Shown: positions 10,950 through 25,030 of the stretch, one piece after another
Layout: the number at the start of each line of letters is the position of its first letter
Position numbering within the stretch: the first letter of the stretch is position 1
NCBI GenBank assembly: GCA_034008185.1
Contig: CM067081.1
Coordinates: 23,744,806-23,808,805 of the forward strand
Source: Gorsachius magnificus
Lineage: Eukaryota; Chordata; Aves; Pelecaniformes; Ardeidae
Direction of reading: 5' to 3'
Length of the DNA: 64,000 bases
Position numbers and translations under genes: made by a program
Notes under the pieces: generated by a model
The model's input: the letters and a program-made list of their open reading frames with translations, nothing else
Told to the model about the DNA's origin: nothing
The model's database searches: none

Positions 10950-12180
10950 TTTTCCCTCCCGTCCCGTCCCCCGTCCCGTCCCCCCCCCCCGGGGGGAGAT
11001 AAGCAGGCTGCGTTCCCTCTCCAGGACCCAGGAGACGCCGTGACCCCCCGCGCCACCCCCAGCCCAAAGCAGGCGGAGGGAGAGCGGAACGATCCCGCGG
11101 CGGGAATTCGGCGGCGCAGCCGCTCCCCCCCGGCAGGAGGGACCCCCCGAGGCCGGGGCTGAGCCGGGCGGGACCGGCGGGGGAGTGGGGCGGAGCGGGG
11201 CGCGCTCTTTCCGCGGCGGCGGCCCTGCCCGCGGGCAGCGGAGCCGCTCTCGGGTCTTCCCCTGCAACGGGGAGGATGCGGAGAGGAGGCTGCTGCCGCT
11301 TCCCTTCCCGAGAGCCAGCGAGCCGAATTTCCCGGGGTGTGTACGGTCAGCAATAAAAAGAGAAACGCACGATCCAAGTTAATTTTCCACCCCCGAAAGG
11401 AAATGCTGCTTCCTGTATTATGCAAGGCTGGTGCCAACACCACTGACACAGGAGTCTATTGTCCTTTTCACAAAGCCGTGGTGGGGAAGGACGCTGAGAA
11501 AATAGTCCTTTTGCAACAGCAAGGAGCTTTTGATTTGGGGGGGGGGGGGGGGGGAGCAGAAAAAAAGAGACGAGCGGGTGAGCGCTGGGGGCCGGGAGGG
11601 ATGCGCCGGGCGGAGCGGCAGCGCGGAGCGGAGGGCCGGCGGCCGGTACCGGGGTGCCCCTCGCCGTGGCTCCTTCCAGCCCCGCTCAGGCGGCCAGGAT
11701 GCGCCAAAGTGCCTGCAAATGTCTTTCCTTTTCCATAAAAAGCCATCACACGGCTTCAGCCCCGCTTCCGATGTCTGCAAGCCGGAACAAAGACACCAGG
11801 GATTAAGAGCCTCTTCCTGCCTCCCCCCACCCACCCCCCGGTTTATGCAGATCCCTTACAAAGCCTTGATCACCAGGAGGGGGCTAATGCCTCCCCCGGC
11901 GTTGCTGGGGCAGCCCCGGCTCCCCCGCCGCCGGCCCGGGCCGCGGCTGCACGGTGACCGGCCCCCAGGTAGGAGCTGGGCGGTGCCGGCGCCCCCCGTT
12001 CCCGGCGCCCGGCTGGCCGGCGGCTCGGCCCGAGCGGGGGGCTGCCGCCCCGCACGGCACCCGGGGGCCCGAGTCCCCTCCGCCGGGCGGGCGGGCTGCC
12101 GCGGCCCGGAGGGTCCCTCTGCGCACCGGCCAGGGCACGGGGTGCAGGGGGCTCGGCCAGCTGCGAGCCCCAGCGTTTCA
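10950..12180. promoter_or_regulatory. orphan CpG island about 7.7 kb upstream of FLT1
   Basis: This is about 1.2 kb of CpG-rich, GC-rich sequence with abrupt edges, bounded by AT-rich DNA and not attached to any gene I can identify. It contains a C run near 10,980, an 18-G run at 11,537-11,554, and less GC-rich stretches at about 11,335-11,480 and 11,700-11,880. Plus-strand donor-like sequences occur (CCCCCAG|GTAGGA near 11,969; GCGG|GTGAGC near 11,578). Long open frames on both strands are explained by composition. It could be a promoter of a non-coding RNA, an alternative upstream FLT1 promoter, or a methylation-free enhancer. The sequence does not decide. Confidence 0.6.
11537..11554. repeat. 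poly(G) tract, 18 G
   Basis: An uninterrupted run of 18 G inside the orphan CpG island, preceded by TTGATTT and followed by AGCAGAAAAAAAG. Exact length is uncertain in any assembly. Confidence 0.85.
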
Positions 12181-15100
12181 TAAGCAGGAAAAACTAAGTA
12201 ACATCTGACCCAGAGCCGGGGTGTTTCCCGAGGCAGTTTGGGAGAGATGCTTTCCCTTCAATAAAGGCTGAAACTCTTCATTCCTACTCTAGAAGGATCA
12301 CGTCAGTCCGAAAGAGCGTATTTGGATCCTCGGATATCTGAGTTCACTCCGTTTTGCTGCTGCCATTCCTTGTTCCTGATGCTATCCTTTGTTAAACAAT
12401 TCCGAAAGAGTTAATCTCTCCTTAAAGGAGCTTTTAAAAGAACAATTCTTATTCTTAAAATAGTTCTTATAAACTTTCTTATTAGTTCCTATTAAAGGCG
12501 AGTTCCTGCCTTTCTTAATGGGATACAAAACCCATTTCCAAGGGAAGTCTATGTCCAGCAAGAGCAGCAGGGTCAGGCTCTTGCTTTGACTGCTCGCTGG
12601 CAGCTGTCTTTCTGCAGGATGGAATCACTTTGGCTCACTAATGACTGGCAGTGGCTCATTATGAGAAAATGCAAATAATTTTCTTTAAATGTGCATGCTT
12701 GCCATCAAAAAGAAAACCTAATGTTTCTCTTCACACATGTAGATAGACTGATTTAAAGGCCTTTTAGGGAGAGAAGATGGGGGAATCTTTGAGAACGATT
12801 ATGAGTCTCCTATACAAAAACAGAAGGGGATTTCTCAAGTCCAAGAGCAGGGCTCTTTTAAGAAATCCTAAATCTTGCTCAATTTTCGAGTCTCCTTTGC
12901 TGTGAAAAAAAAAACCACAACAAAAATCCCAAAGTAAACCAGAACACCTGGGTTTCCAGTAGCTTGGCAAGGTGCTCACTGCTGAATACGGCTGGTTGGG
13001 AATGAGGGTGAGTATCACCAGCGGCCTTCCAAGCCTCCAGCTGTACTTACACACCCCTGCCTCCTGTCACAGAGACACAGCTTTGGCTCTGCACCTTCTA
13101 ACACCATGCCCAGCTATGCCCCACGGTCCTTAGCTCCCCTCTAACCTCAGATACCGTCGTTTTTAACGCTGTCAGCATGCCAGCTCGCCAGGGTCTTCAC
13201 AGGCTTTCCATGGAGGCCAGGCACACTGCGGCAGGAAAAGCTGCTCTCCTTCTGCCTGGGGTAGTGCCCCCCCCCTTCCCCCAGCCCTTAGATGTGGGCA
13301 ATTCAAGTTTATCTCCCGCAGACTCTGCCATCGACTTCTGTTATCTGGAATAAGCCCCAGAGGCACAAATCCTTAAAGGCATTGAAGTGCCTAACTCCCA
13401 TCAGAATGAGGGATGTAGCTGTCTAAATACCGCTGATAATCTACAAAGTCGCTCACGATTTGTGTAACAGGGATCACGTAAGTACCTACAGTCTGACACA
13501 GGCAAAGCGGTAAGTAAAATTTCCTTTATTTGTACTGCTGCTGTTGCTACTGCTGTTATTCGACATCTGTGCTAGGGTGTATGCACAAGCTGAGAGTTAG
13601 GAGTCCACTGGGAGAAGGAGCACGAGGAGCAGAGGTTCTGCTTATGAGGTTTCACAATGAAGAGTACGCTGAGAAGCAGCCCCGTACATCTGACACAGAA
13701 ATGCTAACAACGGGAAGATTGTCATGAGCTGTCCGAGCACAAGAGTGCATTCAGCACGCCAGCCGCCGTCTGCTTTCAAGGGTTTTTCAGGGTTGACAAC
13801 AGAAGCAGATCTGTAACGTTACAAGTATGTTTCTCCTGCCGCTCTGATGCTGTCTGGTCACTGGGTTTCAGATGATGCCGACTGGAACATCTGCTGCGAA
13901 GCTATGGAAAAACAAATTAGCCCAGCTTCTTGGGCCTCTGCTGGGGAACGGGTTGGAAATGGGAGGGATCCCTTCCTTGTACCCACCTATGTCTGTACGT
14001 GTCCAACCTCTTCATTGCAAAATACAAAGTGCGCCTGTGAATTTAGAACCTTGGACGACGGCTAGTCATCTACTTTACACTGGATTCAGCCAGCAATGAA
14101 GTTAAGACGCCCATCATTTTGGTGAGATGGATGAGACTTATTAAGAGAGGAAATAGGCACAGCCCTAAGGGATAGGATACACCAAATGAGCACCTAAAAA
14201 TAAACTCTTTGTTTTTCCTGTTCCATAAAAGCTATTGTTGAAGTTGCCACAGAAATATTTCATAATTGTGAAACAAAAAAACACCCAAGAGGTAATCTCT
14301 CCTCTACCTGAGATTTCTCAGTACAGTACAAACTTTGAAAAAATTTCAGTGTGTTTGAAGTAATCAACAGACCCAGATGGGGACAAATTTGCAACTGTTC
14401 ATCATTAATATGACCCAAAAAACCAAAGCCACCACTAGTAACAGATCTAATTCAAACACTTTAAAACACAGTCCAGATGAAGGTGTCAGTCTATCTGCTT
14501 TGTGAGGGGTAAATCTGCACAAATGTTGTAATTCTAGAGGTCATGTAAGGATGAAATCATGTGCCTGGTTTCACAGAGCGTGAGCGATGGGGTCAGAAAA
14601 TGAATTCGCTTGGTCAAGTTATCAAAAGCAGTCCTGCAGACAGAGACGTCGTTCAATTCCTTTCACTGTCTACCAGGCTCCAGTGTCAGAAATGTAGTGC
14701 TGGGACCACAGGAACTATGGAAACCTCATTTCCTTCGTCACTTGAGGTTTCTGTGTTTGAGAAAGTGAGAGCTCTCCATGATGCTTTTCCCATGGGTGAA
14801 CATTCATAAGGCGTTTAAATGCCCTAGTGAGCCCAGGGACACGCTGGTGACTGGTAAGGTATGAGTTCACCATAAAGCCTTTCCCTCAGTTTTTTCTCTT
14901 ATGGCTTCTCTCTACTCTACCTAGCCCCTATTTTAATGAAAACTGTAGGAATATAATTACCTTTAAAAGCTAGTCTTTTATATCAGGTTTAATTAAAACC
15001 ACCCAACAGATTCCAAAGGGCTCTTTGGTGAGGTAGGAACCACGTAGGTACACACCGGTTGCTCACACAACTCTCATTTCTTTAGAAAACAATGCTAATT

Positions 15101-18100
15101 GCTTAGATTCTTTGCTGTCCTGTTTCTTTCTAAAGAAAAGCTGTAGCAGAACCTTATTGCCCTACTTTAGAGAATTTCTTCCAGTTTCCAGTCTAAGCGA
15201 ATTCATGCCAACTTTATATTTTTCTGGTTTTATGCTGACTTTGTCTTTCTAGGTAAATACCATCTATTTACAGGTACATTCTTTGAGAAATACTTATGTC
15301 AGACACAGAATCAACTTTATTTTTACTATAATTGTCTCCTCTCATAGGACAGGAATATCCTAGGAGACATTCCCTACACCTTTCCCAGTTTTAACTGATT
15401 TTTCTTGAACATTCACGACTACTGTGCCTTTTCATGGCAGTTTCACACTGATGGGTCATGGCCAATACTGAATACATCCTTTTTTTTTTCTCTGTCACTG
15501 CCAATGTATGATTGCCAAACTTATTGCAGATATTGTCGAGGAATTTACTCAGAACAAAAGCCACTGAACTGTTCTGCTTCCCGATTTCATGAAGTTGTGA
15601 GCATAGCCTGATTCACAGATTTGGTAAGCTATTTTAAGCATCATGTACAAAAATATTCCATTTTGAAAGCTGTTTTTATTGGGGATTTTCTGCTCTCTCA
15701 TACATACGTACACAGCAATTTGGCATGTGAGACTTGCAACTCTAGGGAATGAAATCTACTACTTCTGGTTCAGCTTCCCAAGGAAAGAGATGAGTACACT
15801 CTACAGAAAAATAGAATAGAATACTGCAAGATAAAACAGAACAAAACACAATGCTATTCCAGGAGAGAAACCTCTAAAAATGTAGCCAAAAGAGTTCTCA
15901 ACCACCATACTGTTTCAGAAGACAGCTGCACAACCGAAACAAAAAGCAAGGTGCTTGCAAAAATCCAGTCTATTCAAAACCAAATATGTGAATCTGAAAA
16001 TGAATGCTTGGTTTTGTGCTTCACAGGAGATGTATCAGTTTGCATTTGAGTCTGTCCTCCCACATAAAGATCCTGAAGATCTTTCAAAAAATCAACAGAT
16101 GAACAATTGCAACATTTTGGAAATTAAAAACATGCTCCTTTCTGAACCAGTCTACTTCTCAGTGACCACATGCTACTTAAAGGCATGAAAAGGCTTCACC
16201 ACACTGTGTCCAGACCTGTGATTTCTCCTTTGAGCCCTGTTGAAGAGAGGAATTTTTCAGTCAGATACTTCTTCATGTTCCTTCAGCAGCCCTGCCATTT
16301 TGGCCCACACACAAGACTCAATTTTGTTGCCAAATGTAGGTGTCTAATCCCACTTGTAATAACCTGGGACATGCAAGCCATCCACCCACGGATGGCGTGG
16401 CTCCAGCACGCCCAGCCCTCTCAGGAGCAATGGCCAGAGTCCAGGAGGGTTTGCCTGGGGCCTGTACGATGACTGGATACCAAAGTTTGGGCAACTGAGT
16501 TGTCACTCAGGCTTCCTTCTTACAGTGTCTCAGAAATTTCCATCTTCTCTTCTAGCTAAGACACTGCTGAGTTCTTTTGAAATGTGCAGTAATTTAATAC
16601 CATTTAATACCTGGTATTTTCTAAGGAATTTACTTTCAGTGGCATTTAGGCCTAGATTTAGACTAAGTCCCTGTAATTGATGTTTTCTACTGTCTGCACA
16701 CCTTGGAAGGCCTAGAGTGGGCCACTAGGAAACACAAGGCACAGGGACCAAAGTGGGCTTTGGTCTGCCTGACCAAAGGACATGACCATACCAGTGGATC
16801 CAGACAGACCTCAACTCATACCAGTAGTATCATTAACCTTTGAACTGGAAATAGAAGAGTTGAATGAGTTGAGCTGACTGAATAGAGCCAGACTGGATCT
16901 GGAAACAGTAGAGTCATGTTTGGTTGAAACTGTTTCTGAGCTAAGACAGCGTGCTGCAAACTGCTTCATGGACTTGGCCTGGTCTCCACAAGGAAGATCT
17001 ACCTTCCAGGCTCTTTTGTTTTGTGGAGACATAATTTTTAATTTTTCCCCATGTTTTCTCCTAAGCAAAGGTGGAACAGCAGTTAAGTTGGAAGGCCTTT
17101 AGGTTGCATATTTCAGCAACCAAGTGTTGTTGAAGATGGTGAATGCAGTTTCTTCACTGTCAACTGGTAGCATGCTTCCCAGAAGGTACAAAAACTGAAA
17201 CTTCCTGAACCTTTTTCCTTTCTGAGAGAATGAGCTTAAAAGCTCTAGTACTGGTTCTCCTATCTTTTTTGCGGCGCTGAAAACCTTCTTGTGTCAGTTT
17301 ATTATGCTGCATTGCCAGCACAATCAAGATTTTCTAGCAATGCCCATTCAGTACTCATCTACGCTTTTTCTCTCAGTGAAGTCAGCAACAATTCAAACCA
17401 GAAGGAGTAAGTAACTGATACTGACTTCTACTCTTGCCAAAATCTAAATTGGACGCAACTTCTACTTCCTTACATAAAACCTTACATAAACCCTTGATGA
17501 AGTTCCTTGTTACAATGGCATGCCCTAACATCTAAGATACTCCCAAATGGATTGGGATGGAGGTTGCCTAACGCTGTCTTTGCAGCTGCAAACTGAATGA
17601 GGAACATCTTCTGTTTTCTTTTTGCCATTTAACACTCTGTTTCAGGGTTTCTCAGTCTTTTGCTAGCCCAAAGAATACCTAGCCTTTCAGATGAAAAGAA
17701 AATCTAAAGACAGTCGCTAGTAGGGTTGTTACAGAGCTTTTAACTTAATTCAGTGAAAAGTTGGCTAAACTGTTTTTATGTTTATTTTCCCCTGATTCAT
17801 TTGGCTTCCCTGTTTGAGTGGGGAATGTGTGTGCTCTTCTGGCTGAGATACGGAAATTAAAATTATTCTGTCGTTTACTGTTTCCAGGATTGAAATTAAT
17901 TGTGGTTGAAGACTTGATCTTCCTTTATTAAATTCAATCTGTGCTTCCCTTATTTGTCAGCTGTTGTTTCCTTTATTCTTCTTTGGCTAATATTGTAGGC
18001 AGCTTGTCCGCCTCTGAACAGGGTATAGCACACACTCAGATGCCACAGTCACTTTGGTCACCTTTCTTTGTCATTGTGTTTACAACTTCCTTTTATTTCA

Positions 18101-19586
18101 GAGAACAGAGACTTAATGATATTTCCTCATCACGACCATCAGGACCTTTAAGTGTTTCCCCATAAGTTAATCCTCACCTGCACCTTTCTAGCTTGGGTTT
18201 GGTTTTTTTTTTTTGGCATCTTTCACTTCTATTGTGCTGGGAAATGTGACAGTGTCTAGTACAGTGTTTCATTTTCAGTTGGTACTCTTTAAGAGTGTTC
18301 TGCCTATAGACTCTCTCTGTTGTTGGTTTTTACTGTTTCCAAGGACTCTTCTCGTTCTGTGTGAATTCGTAAGTCAGAAGGCTGCTGACCTGAAAGACCA
18401 TTTCACTTTTCTCTCTTTCACAAGTGACCACAGCTTCTATGGTTACATTTTCCATATATTTTTCCTCACTCTTCTTGTTAGTGCTTTGTTTTTTATTTAA
18501 TAGAGACTCTTACCTGTTTCTTTATCTAGAAGGGGTAATGCTTCCTTTCATTTGTTCTCCTTCCTTCACACGGTTCTTATTTATCTAGATGTAAGTTATA
18601 CTTGCCAGGAAATCAAAAATTGTTATTGAAGGTTCCAAGCTGTTACTGTCCGCTGAAAGGGACCTGACATCTTTCTATCTTTTTTTGAAAGAAACAGAAG
18701 AAGACGAAAATTAAATGATGTGTCCGTACAATTAAAAAGATCTGTTGTTTCATAAAAAGAGCAGAAAATAGAGCCCATGCCATCTGGCTTAAGTATCATA
18801 TTTATCTTCTCTTCAATCTCTTTCTCTAGCTGTGGCAATTACAGAAGAAAAATGTCCAGGTCATAAATCATTTCACCCTTTTAAATGTTAATGTTTTAAA
18901 TATTTAAGCCTTTTAAAATGTTTTTAATAGCTTTACAGAATAGTTCCTCAAAGCTATGCCATAGTCACTGCTCCAGAACATAGCAATACATCATTTTATG
19001 CTTTTCTACTAGGTGTTTCCAGCTACTAATTAAGAAAGAAAACACAAAGTATGTTGACAGAGAGCAGTGGCCCTGGGTACAAAGACATAAAAACAATAGT
19101 AACATGATTGCTAGAGAAATGGAAGTAGTCATTAACTAACAAGGAAAAAAAAGATAAGACTAGCACCAGAATCAAAGAACAAGAGAGAAACTTTCCATAG
19201 AAGCAGGAAAGAATTTAAAAAATAGTCCCACAAAAATCAACTGTTTTGCTGATTTGATGGTTAACACCAGGCAGATGATCCAATCCTTTGTCAGTGTAAT
19301 TTTTTTTCTAAGGAGATGTATGGAAAACATACCTTAAAATCTTTCTCTTCAGCTCAGATAACTGGAAGTTGCTAGGGACAACTAAGCAATAAGTCATATT
19401 TTCCTATTCCAAATCCCAGAATTGCATTTAGCCCACAGCAGTTAATAAGGTACCCCCAAACACTGTGAGCAGAACTTGCAGAACATATATTACAAAGGAC
19501 AAGAGAAGGTTTAGAAAAATTATCAAAATCTATACAAAACCTGTTTATTTAAATATCTGCTTACCTTAAAACATTTTCCTTCTCTT

Positions 19587-19615
19587 TCTTCTTCTTCTTC
19601 TTTTTTTTTTTAAAG
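19587..19615. repeat. pyrimidine-rich (TTC)n/poly(T) tract
   Basis: CTTCTTCTTCTTC running into a run of 11 or so T. Low-complexity sequence with no gene nearby. Confidence 0.75.
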
Positions 19616-20271
19616 AAAAAGGGCAAGAACAATAGCTATTTACCCCTTTTCCACCAAGAAAGACCAGAGATACCCACAGGCCCATGTTGCTGTTGAATCA
19701 CCTTCCCTAACCTAGCCTGACTTTCTTACTCAACATGGTTTTATTTAACTGGCCAGATTTAAAGCCATTCTTGAAAGACAAAACACAACTCATGCGCCTT
19801 ATAACTAAACCAAGTTATGGCAAACCCAGATTTCAGTAAATACAGGAATTGATAACAAACAGCTATGAACTCACTCAACACTCCTGTTCTGCAGCAGCAT
19901 ATCTCAACTGAAGGGCTCTTATTATACGCTCTTATCACCTAACTGACTGATGTTTGTATTAGTTTGGGGTTTTTTGTTGTGGTGTTTTATTTTGTTTTTT
20001 TAATCCGGGTTATCTCACCCCCCTCTATTGCAATGAATCAAAGGTTGAATAAAGTAAGGGATCATGGGTGGATTTTTGTCTGGGTCCATGGATTTCAATG
20101 AAGAAGCTGGGAGAGGCTCCACAGAGCACACGAAAAGCAGCTGTATAGAGAAGGAAACAGTCATTACGTGACAGGCTTCTATATCCTTGCAGGATCTCGG
20201 CAATGACCAAACTTTTTCTATGTCAAATGCTTATTCAGGAAAGAAACGAGTGCACTAAAACTTGCTTTCAA

Positions 20272-20312
20272 ACACGAATGTTAGAGCAAACACCAATGTT
20301 AGAGCAAACACC
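20272..20312. repeat. 18-bp tandem repeat, 2.3 copies
   Basis: ACACGAATGTTAGAGCAA is followed directly by ACACCAATGTTAGAGCAA and a partial ACACC. One substitution separates the two full units, so the duplication is fairly young. Confidence 0.85.
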
Positions 20313-20524
20313 TTCTCAGGGAGATCAATGTCATTCTTAAGGTTCATACAGTTCAAAACTAAAGACAGGAAGCAGACTGAATTAAAATCATCAGGGAGTG
20401 CCTCTTGCACAAGAGACAGAAAACATTGTGGCCAGTATCATGATCATACTTGGACCATGAGAAAAGCGAGATCCCAAATCCAAACTTCAGCCTGGACAAT
20501 GTGAGAATACAGAGAAAAGAATCA

Positions 20525-20670
20525 TCACAGAATCATAGAATACCAGGTTGGAAGGGATCTCAGGGATCATCTGGTCCAACCTTTCTGGGCAAGAGCACAG
20601 TCTAAACAAGATGGCCCAGCAGCCTGTCCAGCTGAGTCTTGAAAGCATCCAGCATCACCTTTTCTATGCA
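20525..20670 (-). mobile_element. CR1 LINE 3'-end fragment
   Basis: It starts with CACAGAATCATAGAAT and continues GGTTGGAAGGGATCTCAGGG and ATCATCTGGTCCAACC, the complement of the CR1 3' untranslated end and tail. The element is therefore in minus orientation and strongly 5'-truncated, with no reverse-transcriptase coding part. The left end is sharp; the right end is approximate. Confidence 0.88.
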
Positions 20671-23600
20671 GTGATAATGTGGTGAGGGAATGGATGCACC
20701 CATAACAGCCAGAATTCCCACCAGTGAGGTAGTGGTGGTGGACACTAATTACGAGCGCCCAACTAGAAATATATTAAGTGGATCTGATTTTCAGAAAGCA
20801 CCAGGTTCTGAAATTCAAGACCTTTGGAGACTGTCATGTAAGCTGCCTGTGAAATTAGGCAACATATAATCTCTGACAATCAGTAAATGCTGTAGTTACT
20901 TCATCGCTTCTTGAGAAGCAGAGACAGTGAAGCCAGAGATGACAGTAATGTCAGGAGATAAGACTGCAATAGTGGGAAAGGGCAGTCCCTGACTGTAAAC
21001 CAGAGACAGTGGTGACAGCAGGGAAACTGTTAAGCTAATGAGGAAGAAACTTGAGGAGAAGTGTAAAAACTCCTCCATGCCAGCCCACGCAGTAACTGCA
21101 AAATTGCCCTTCCCATTCCTGCTACTCAAAGCAGTAATTTCTTAACCTTAGACTTTCAGGCCATTAACAAAATAAAACAAACCAAATCAAAAGAATGAAA
21201 ATGGAGTGGGCAAGTTTATCAGGGAGCCGCAGAGGGTTTTGTTTCCCCAGCCAACGCTGTCAGGTCACTGTACGTAGCCCCACCACACTCAGCTACCGAC
21301 CCCGTGGTCTCCAGCCCTGCCCAGTGTGAGTATGAGACGTGCTCCAGCTCACCGAGTGCGGAAGCTCCTTGGGCCCAGCTCCATCTGCAGCTGTCCATCA
21401 GGACAGGTGGGGTGTGATCTTCTCTCCTGTAATATGGCTGCAAAAAAGCACAGAATTTCTCTAAACCTTCCCAACCCCCTTTTTTTCATTTTGATATTTT
21501 TTCTCCTGCACTGCTGATCTAAAGAGAGAGCAGAAACATTCCCATTAGATGTAAAACATGTTTGTGAGAGGAAATGGGGAAAATATTCTAAAAAGTCACA
21601 GTATTTCCTGCTGACCATTTTTGCTGTCAGATTGACTACATTATTTACTATTCCGTATGACTTCACTCCCTATTCCCCTTCACTCTAGATAATGTAACTT
21701 ACTGTTCAAGGTCTATCTGCGTATGAGCATTTTGCTTTTCTGTACGCTCTGTCATATACGTAAAATTTTGTGGCACCTCTGTGAACATTTTGGGAGACCT
21801 TTAGTGAGTCTCTCTTTGCATTCCTTTTCCCATCGAAACCCATCCATCCAAAGCCTTCCAGAGCAGCAGTGCAACAGGCCGGTAGCAATATATCATTATC
21901 TGGAACACAAGTTTACTGCTGAAATGTTCGGTGGGTTTTTTTTCCTGAATAGAAAGTAAAGGCACAATCTACTTTGCAGCCCCATCAGGGGATTAATATA
22001 GAGTATATATTACTTTTTCTGCTTGTGCACTCTGCAGGTCTTGTGGCAAAGAGTGCCACAGGTTAAAAAGTTTGTACTGAGGTTCTTGTCTTAGCATGAA
22101 AATGCATTTCTTTAATTCTAAAGGTGCTAAGAATTGACATCCTTAAATGAAGTTAATGTAAGATACAAATGTTCTGCCTCCTTTGGAAAAACAGGACACA
22201 GTCACCCACTGGGTTGTCTGGTTTTAGACATCTACGGTTGAAGCAATTTTAAACAGAGTATCTTGCGGGGTCAGAACGCAAAGAAGGTAAGCCAAAAGGA
22301 AGTGGTGGCTGAAGTAAGAGGTAGAATATAGCCTCAGAATAAAAGGGATCAGGCACAGCATATTTTTAGATACTTGGGAATGGGGCCCAAAAAGAATAAA
22401 ACTGTGCAATCAAGGACACTGCTTCCCCTTCCAATCACACACACACTCTCTATATTGTATCTAATCACTCACAGTTATGGAGTCATTTCCTTAGGAGTTC
22501 TAAGGGAATCACGTTTGGATTCCAAAATGTGTAAGTAATGCATTAAGTTGATACTATAGAAACTTACATCGGAAGTCCTTGATCAAAATATTCAGCACTA
22601 CGAGTATGGTGTCATTCTTCCAGTCCCTTCATAGTTTTTCACCTGGGATGTTTTTCAGGGATGTATATTAGCTTAGAAAATAAAGAGAATAGATATTAAA
22701 TTGGCCTTGAACTGATAATGAATTCTTGCATGACTTCATTGTCACATTAAGGAATACATTTAAAGACAAATAAAAGGAATCTTGACTAATTTTATTGCTT
22801 CTGAGAAAAGGCCTGTAGAAGGAAGAGTGGGTGGCTGAATAAGATCCCACAAGACATTCAGCATTTATGAAATAAAGGCAAAAGCGTTGATAAGTGAAGT
22901 GAAAACTCAATGTGTTATCACTGAGTCACACACTGAGAAGCATATCTGTTGACACAGAAAGTAGAAAATATCAAAAGAATATAGTATAATGCCAAGCAAG
23001 CCCTTACAGAAGCAGCAGAATGTCAAAGGCTTTAAAATCATTACACATGAAGAGTAAAATCATGTAACAGCCGCACAATCTAGCACTCATGCTATCATTA
23101 GGACAGAGAGAACAAAAAAAAAAAAGTAAAGCCATTTAAAAGCAACCACTTGGGGACTGAAGTGTAACAATCAGGTATCTCTGTATTTTGTATTAGCATT
23201 AATATCTGAAACTCCACCTTGTTTGAAAAATTAGAATAGTTTTGAATGGCTGCCCTCTGAATGACTGATAATGCCAACTAGACGTACGTTACAGCAATAC
23301 AGGCACTGCAGTAATATATATATACATATAAGGAGACGGGATTGTTATTTCACTTTTAAAAGTCACTATGCCCTAGGGCACAATTAACAGGCAATAAATT
23401 CCTACATGCTACTGAAGTTTAGAGATTAGTGTCTGCCAGTCAAAGCATGGAAACACATTTACACCTAATAAAATAAGGCTGCTTAGCTGTTTAAAAAATA
23501 GGAAATGTCAGTCAGGGGCCTCAGAAGGCTATGAACAATAACCCATCACCAAAAAATTAACATGTGTGTTTAAAGAAAAGTCAAATATTAAGCATCTAAA

Positions 23601-25030
23601 AGAGCCTTAGATGTCTGCCAAGTCATCCAAAAGAGAAGGAACTTTACTGAAGTGATGAAAACAACAGTTAGTGGTAGAAACTTGATGGAGTACAGTAGGG
23701 CATGTGTCACCCCAGCCTGTGCATTTCTTTGCAGATTGATTTAGCAAAAGCTTTTACATACTGGACAGCAATTCAGTGAGAGTTTGGAGCACAGTACAGC
23801 TTACTGGGACATTGGGCTTGGGCCTTGTCCCGTTGTAGCATTGCAGGTGACATCAAAGGTATGCCCGAACCACGGGGCCGATGTGCTGGGCAGCATGCCC
23901 GGCACTTCTCTTCTCCCAGCTATCCATGGCAGTAGGAAGATGGGTGTCTTCCCACTGCCCGTAGCCCTGCCTGTCTTTCCTGGGGAACTGGGGGCATAGC
24001 AGGAGGATTAGATGGCAATGAAGTCTTGCTCTAACATGAAGTCAAGATGCAGCCAGTATGAATTCCCAGACCCCAAAATTGGAAAACCCAAGCCCCTCAC
24101 TGAAATATACTGATAGAAAAATATGCTTTGGATTTAGGACTATATGTGCTGATTGAAAGTTAGGTAATGCAAGGAAGGAGGAGGTGGTGTGAGTGGTGCC
24201 ACTAGAATGGACAAGTGACTTCTCTGTACTTGTGACTTGAGCCACTGCCTCCTTCTGAGAAGAGATGGGTGGAGAGGCAGGTCTTCAACATATTGACACA
24301 GGCCAGGCAGTTCTGTTTGGTAGCAGTCAAGGATCAAAAACTAGATCCTAGCTACTGCTAATGTTGGAATTTGTCCACCCAGATACCTGATCAGTTTTTA
24401 AAAAATACTACAAATACTTTTCTGTTACTTTTAACATCTTTGAGCATTCTCCTCCTGGTTTCTCCTTTTTTTTTTTTCCTCTAGCTTTGAATTTAAGAGA
24501 GGTTGAAGCAATCATTACCCAGCACCTATATAAAGAGACTAATAGCAGACTTTCTGATTGATTTAATATTCTGCTCTTCTACACAGCACCTTTCATCTGA
24601 CAAACTTAAGCTGTATCACTCAAAATAGAAACTACATCATGAAGATGTGCTTTTTTCCTGGTGTGAACCCCCAAGGGGAAAATAAGGTACCACAAAAGTT
24701 AATTTTTGCCTGGAGTTTGCCAAAATTCCACTGAGCACAACCCTCTCCCAAAAGCATTCAGCACCTTTCATGAATGCTAACAACATTACAAGGACAAGAC
24801 AGTTTTGCACTGAGAACAATTTGTTGCTCAGCTGAGATGCTTGGAAAACATACATTAAAATAATACGTTGCATTAAGCAGTGACAAACTAAAGAGTAAGT
24901 CATCAAATACAATCTTGAAACCAAAAAGGTGTTGGAACCAAAGTTCAAAGGCAGTTAGTGTTTGCTAAGTTTGTAAAATTTTCCCATTCTGGATTTCTTC
25001 CTGGCCATGGCAGGAATGAACAGAAATGAT

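Larger units (their letters stand above)
3871..10950. other. intergenic region upstream of FLT1
   Basis: No supported gene. Open frames here are short, overlap on both strands and show no recognisable domain, splice-site pairing or family match. Contents are a MIR relic (4,178-4,318), a TA/TG microsatellite (8,862-8,897), a 40-bp tandem duplication (9,661-9,740) and otherwise unremarkable unique sequence. Distal regulatory elements of FLT1 could lie here but cannot be picked out by eye. Confidence 0.6.

Noticed and set aside
10829..12208. Long open frames in the orphan CpG island
   Set aside because: Same compositional artefact. They occur on both strands and show no protein family features.
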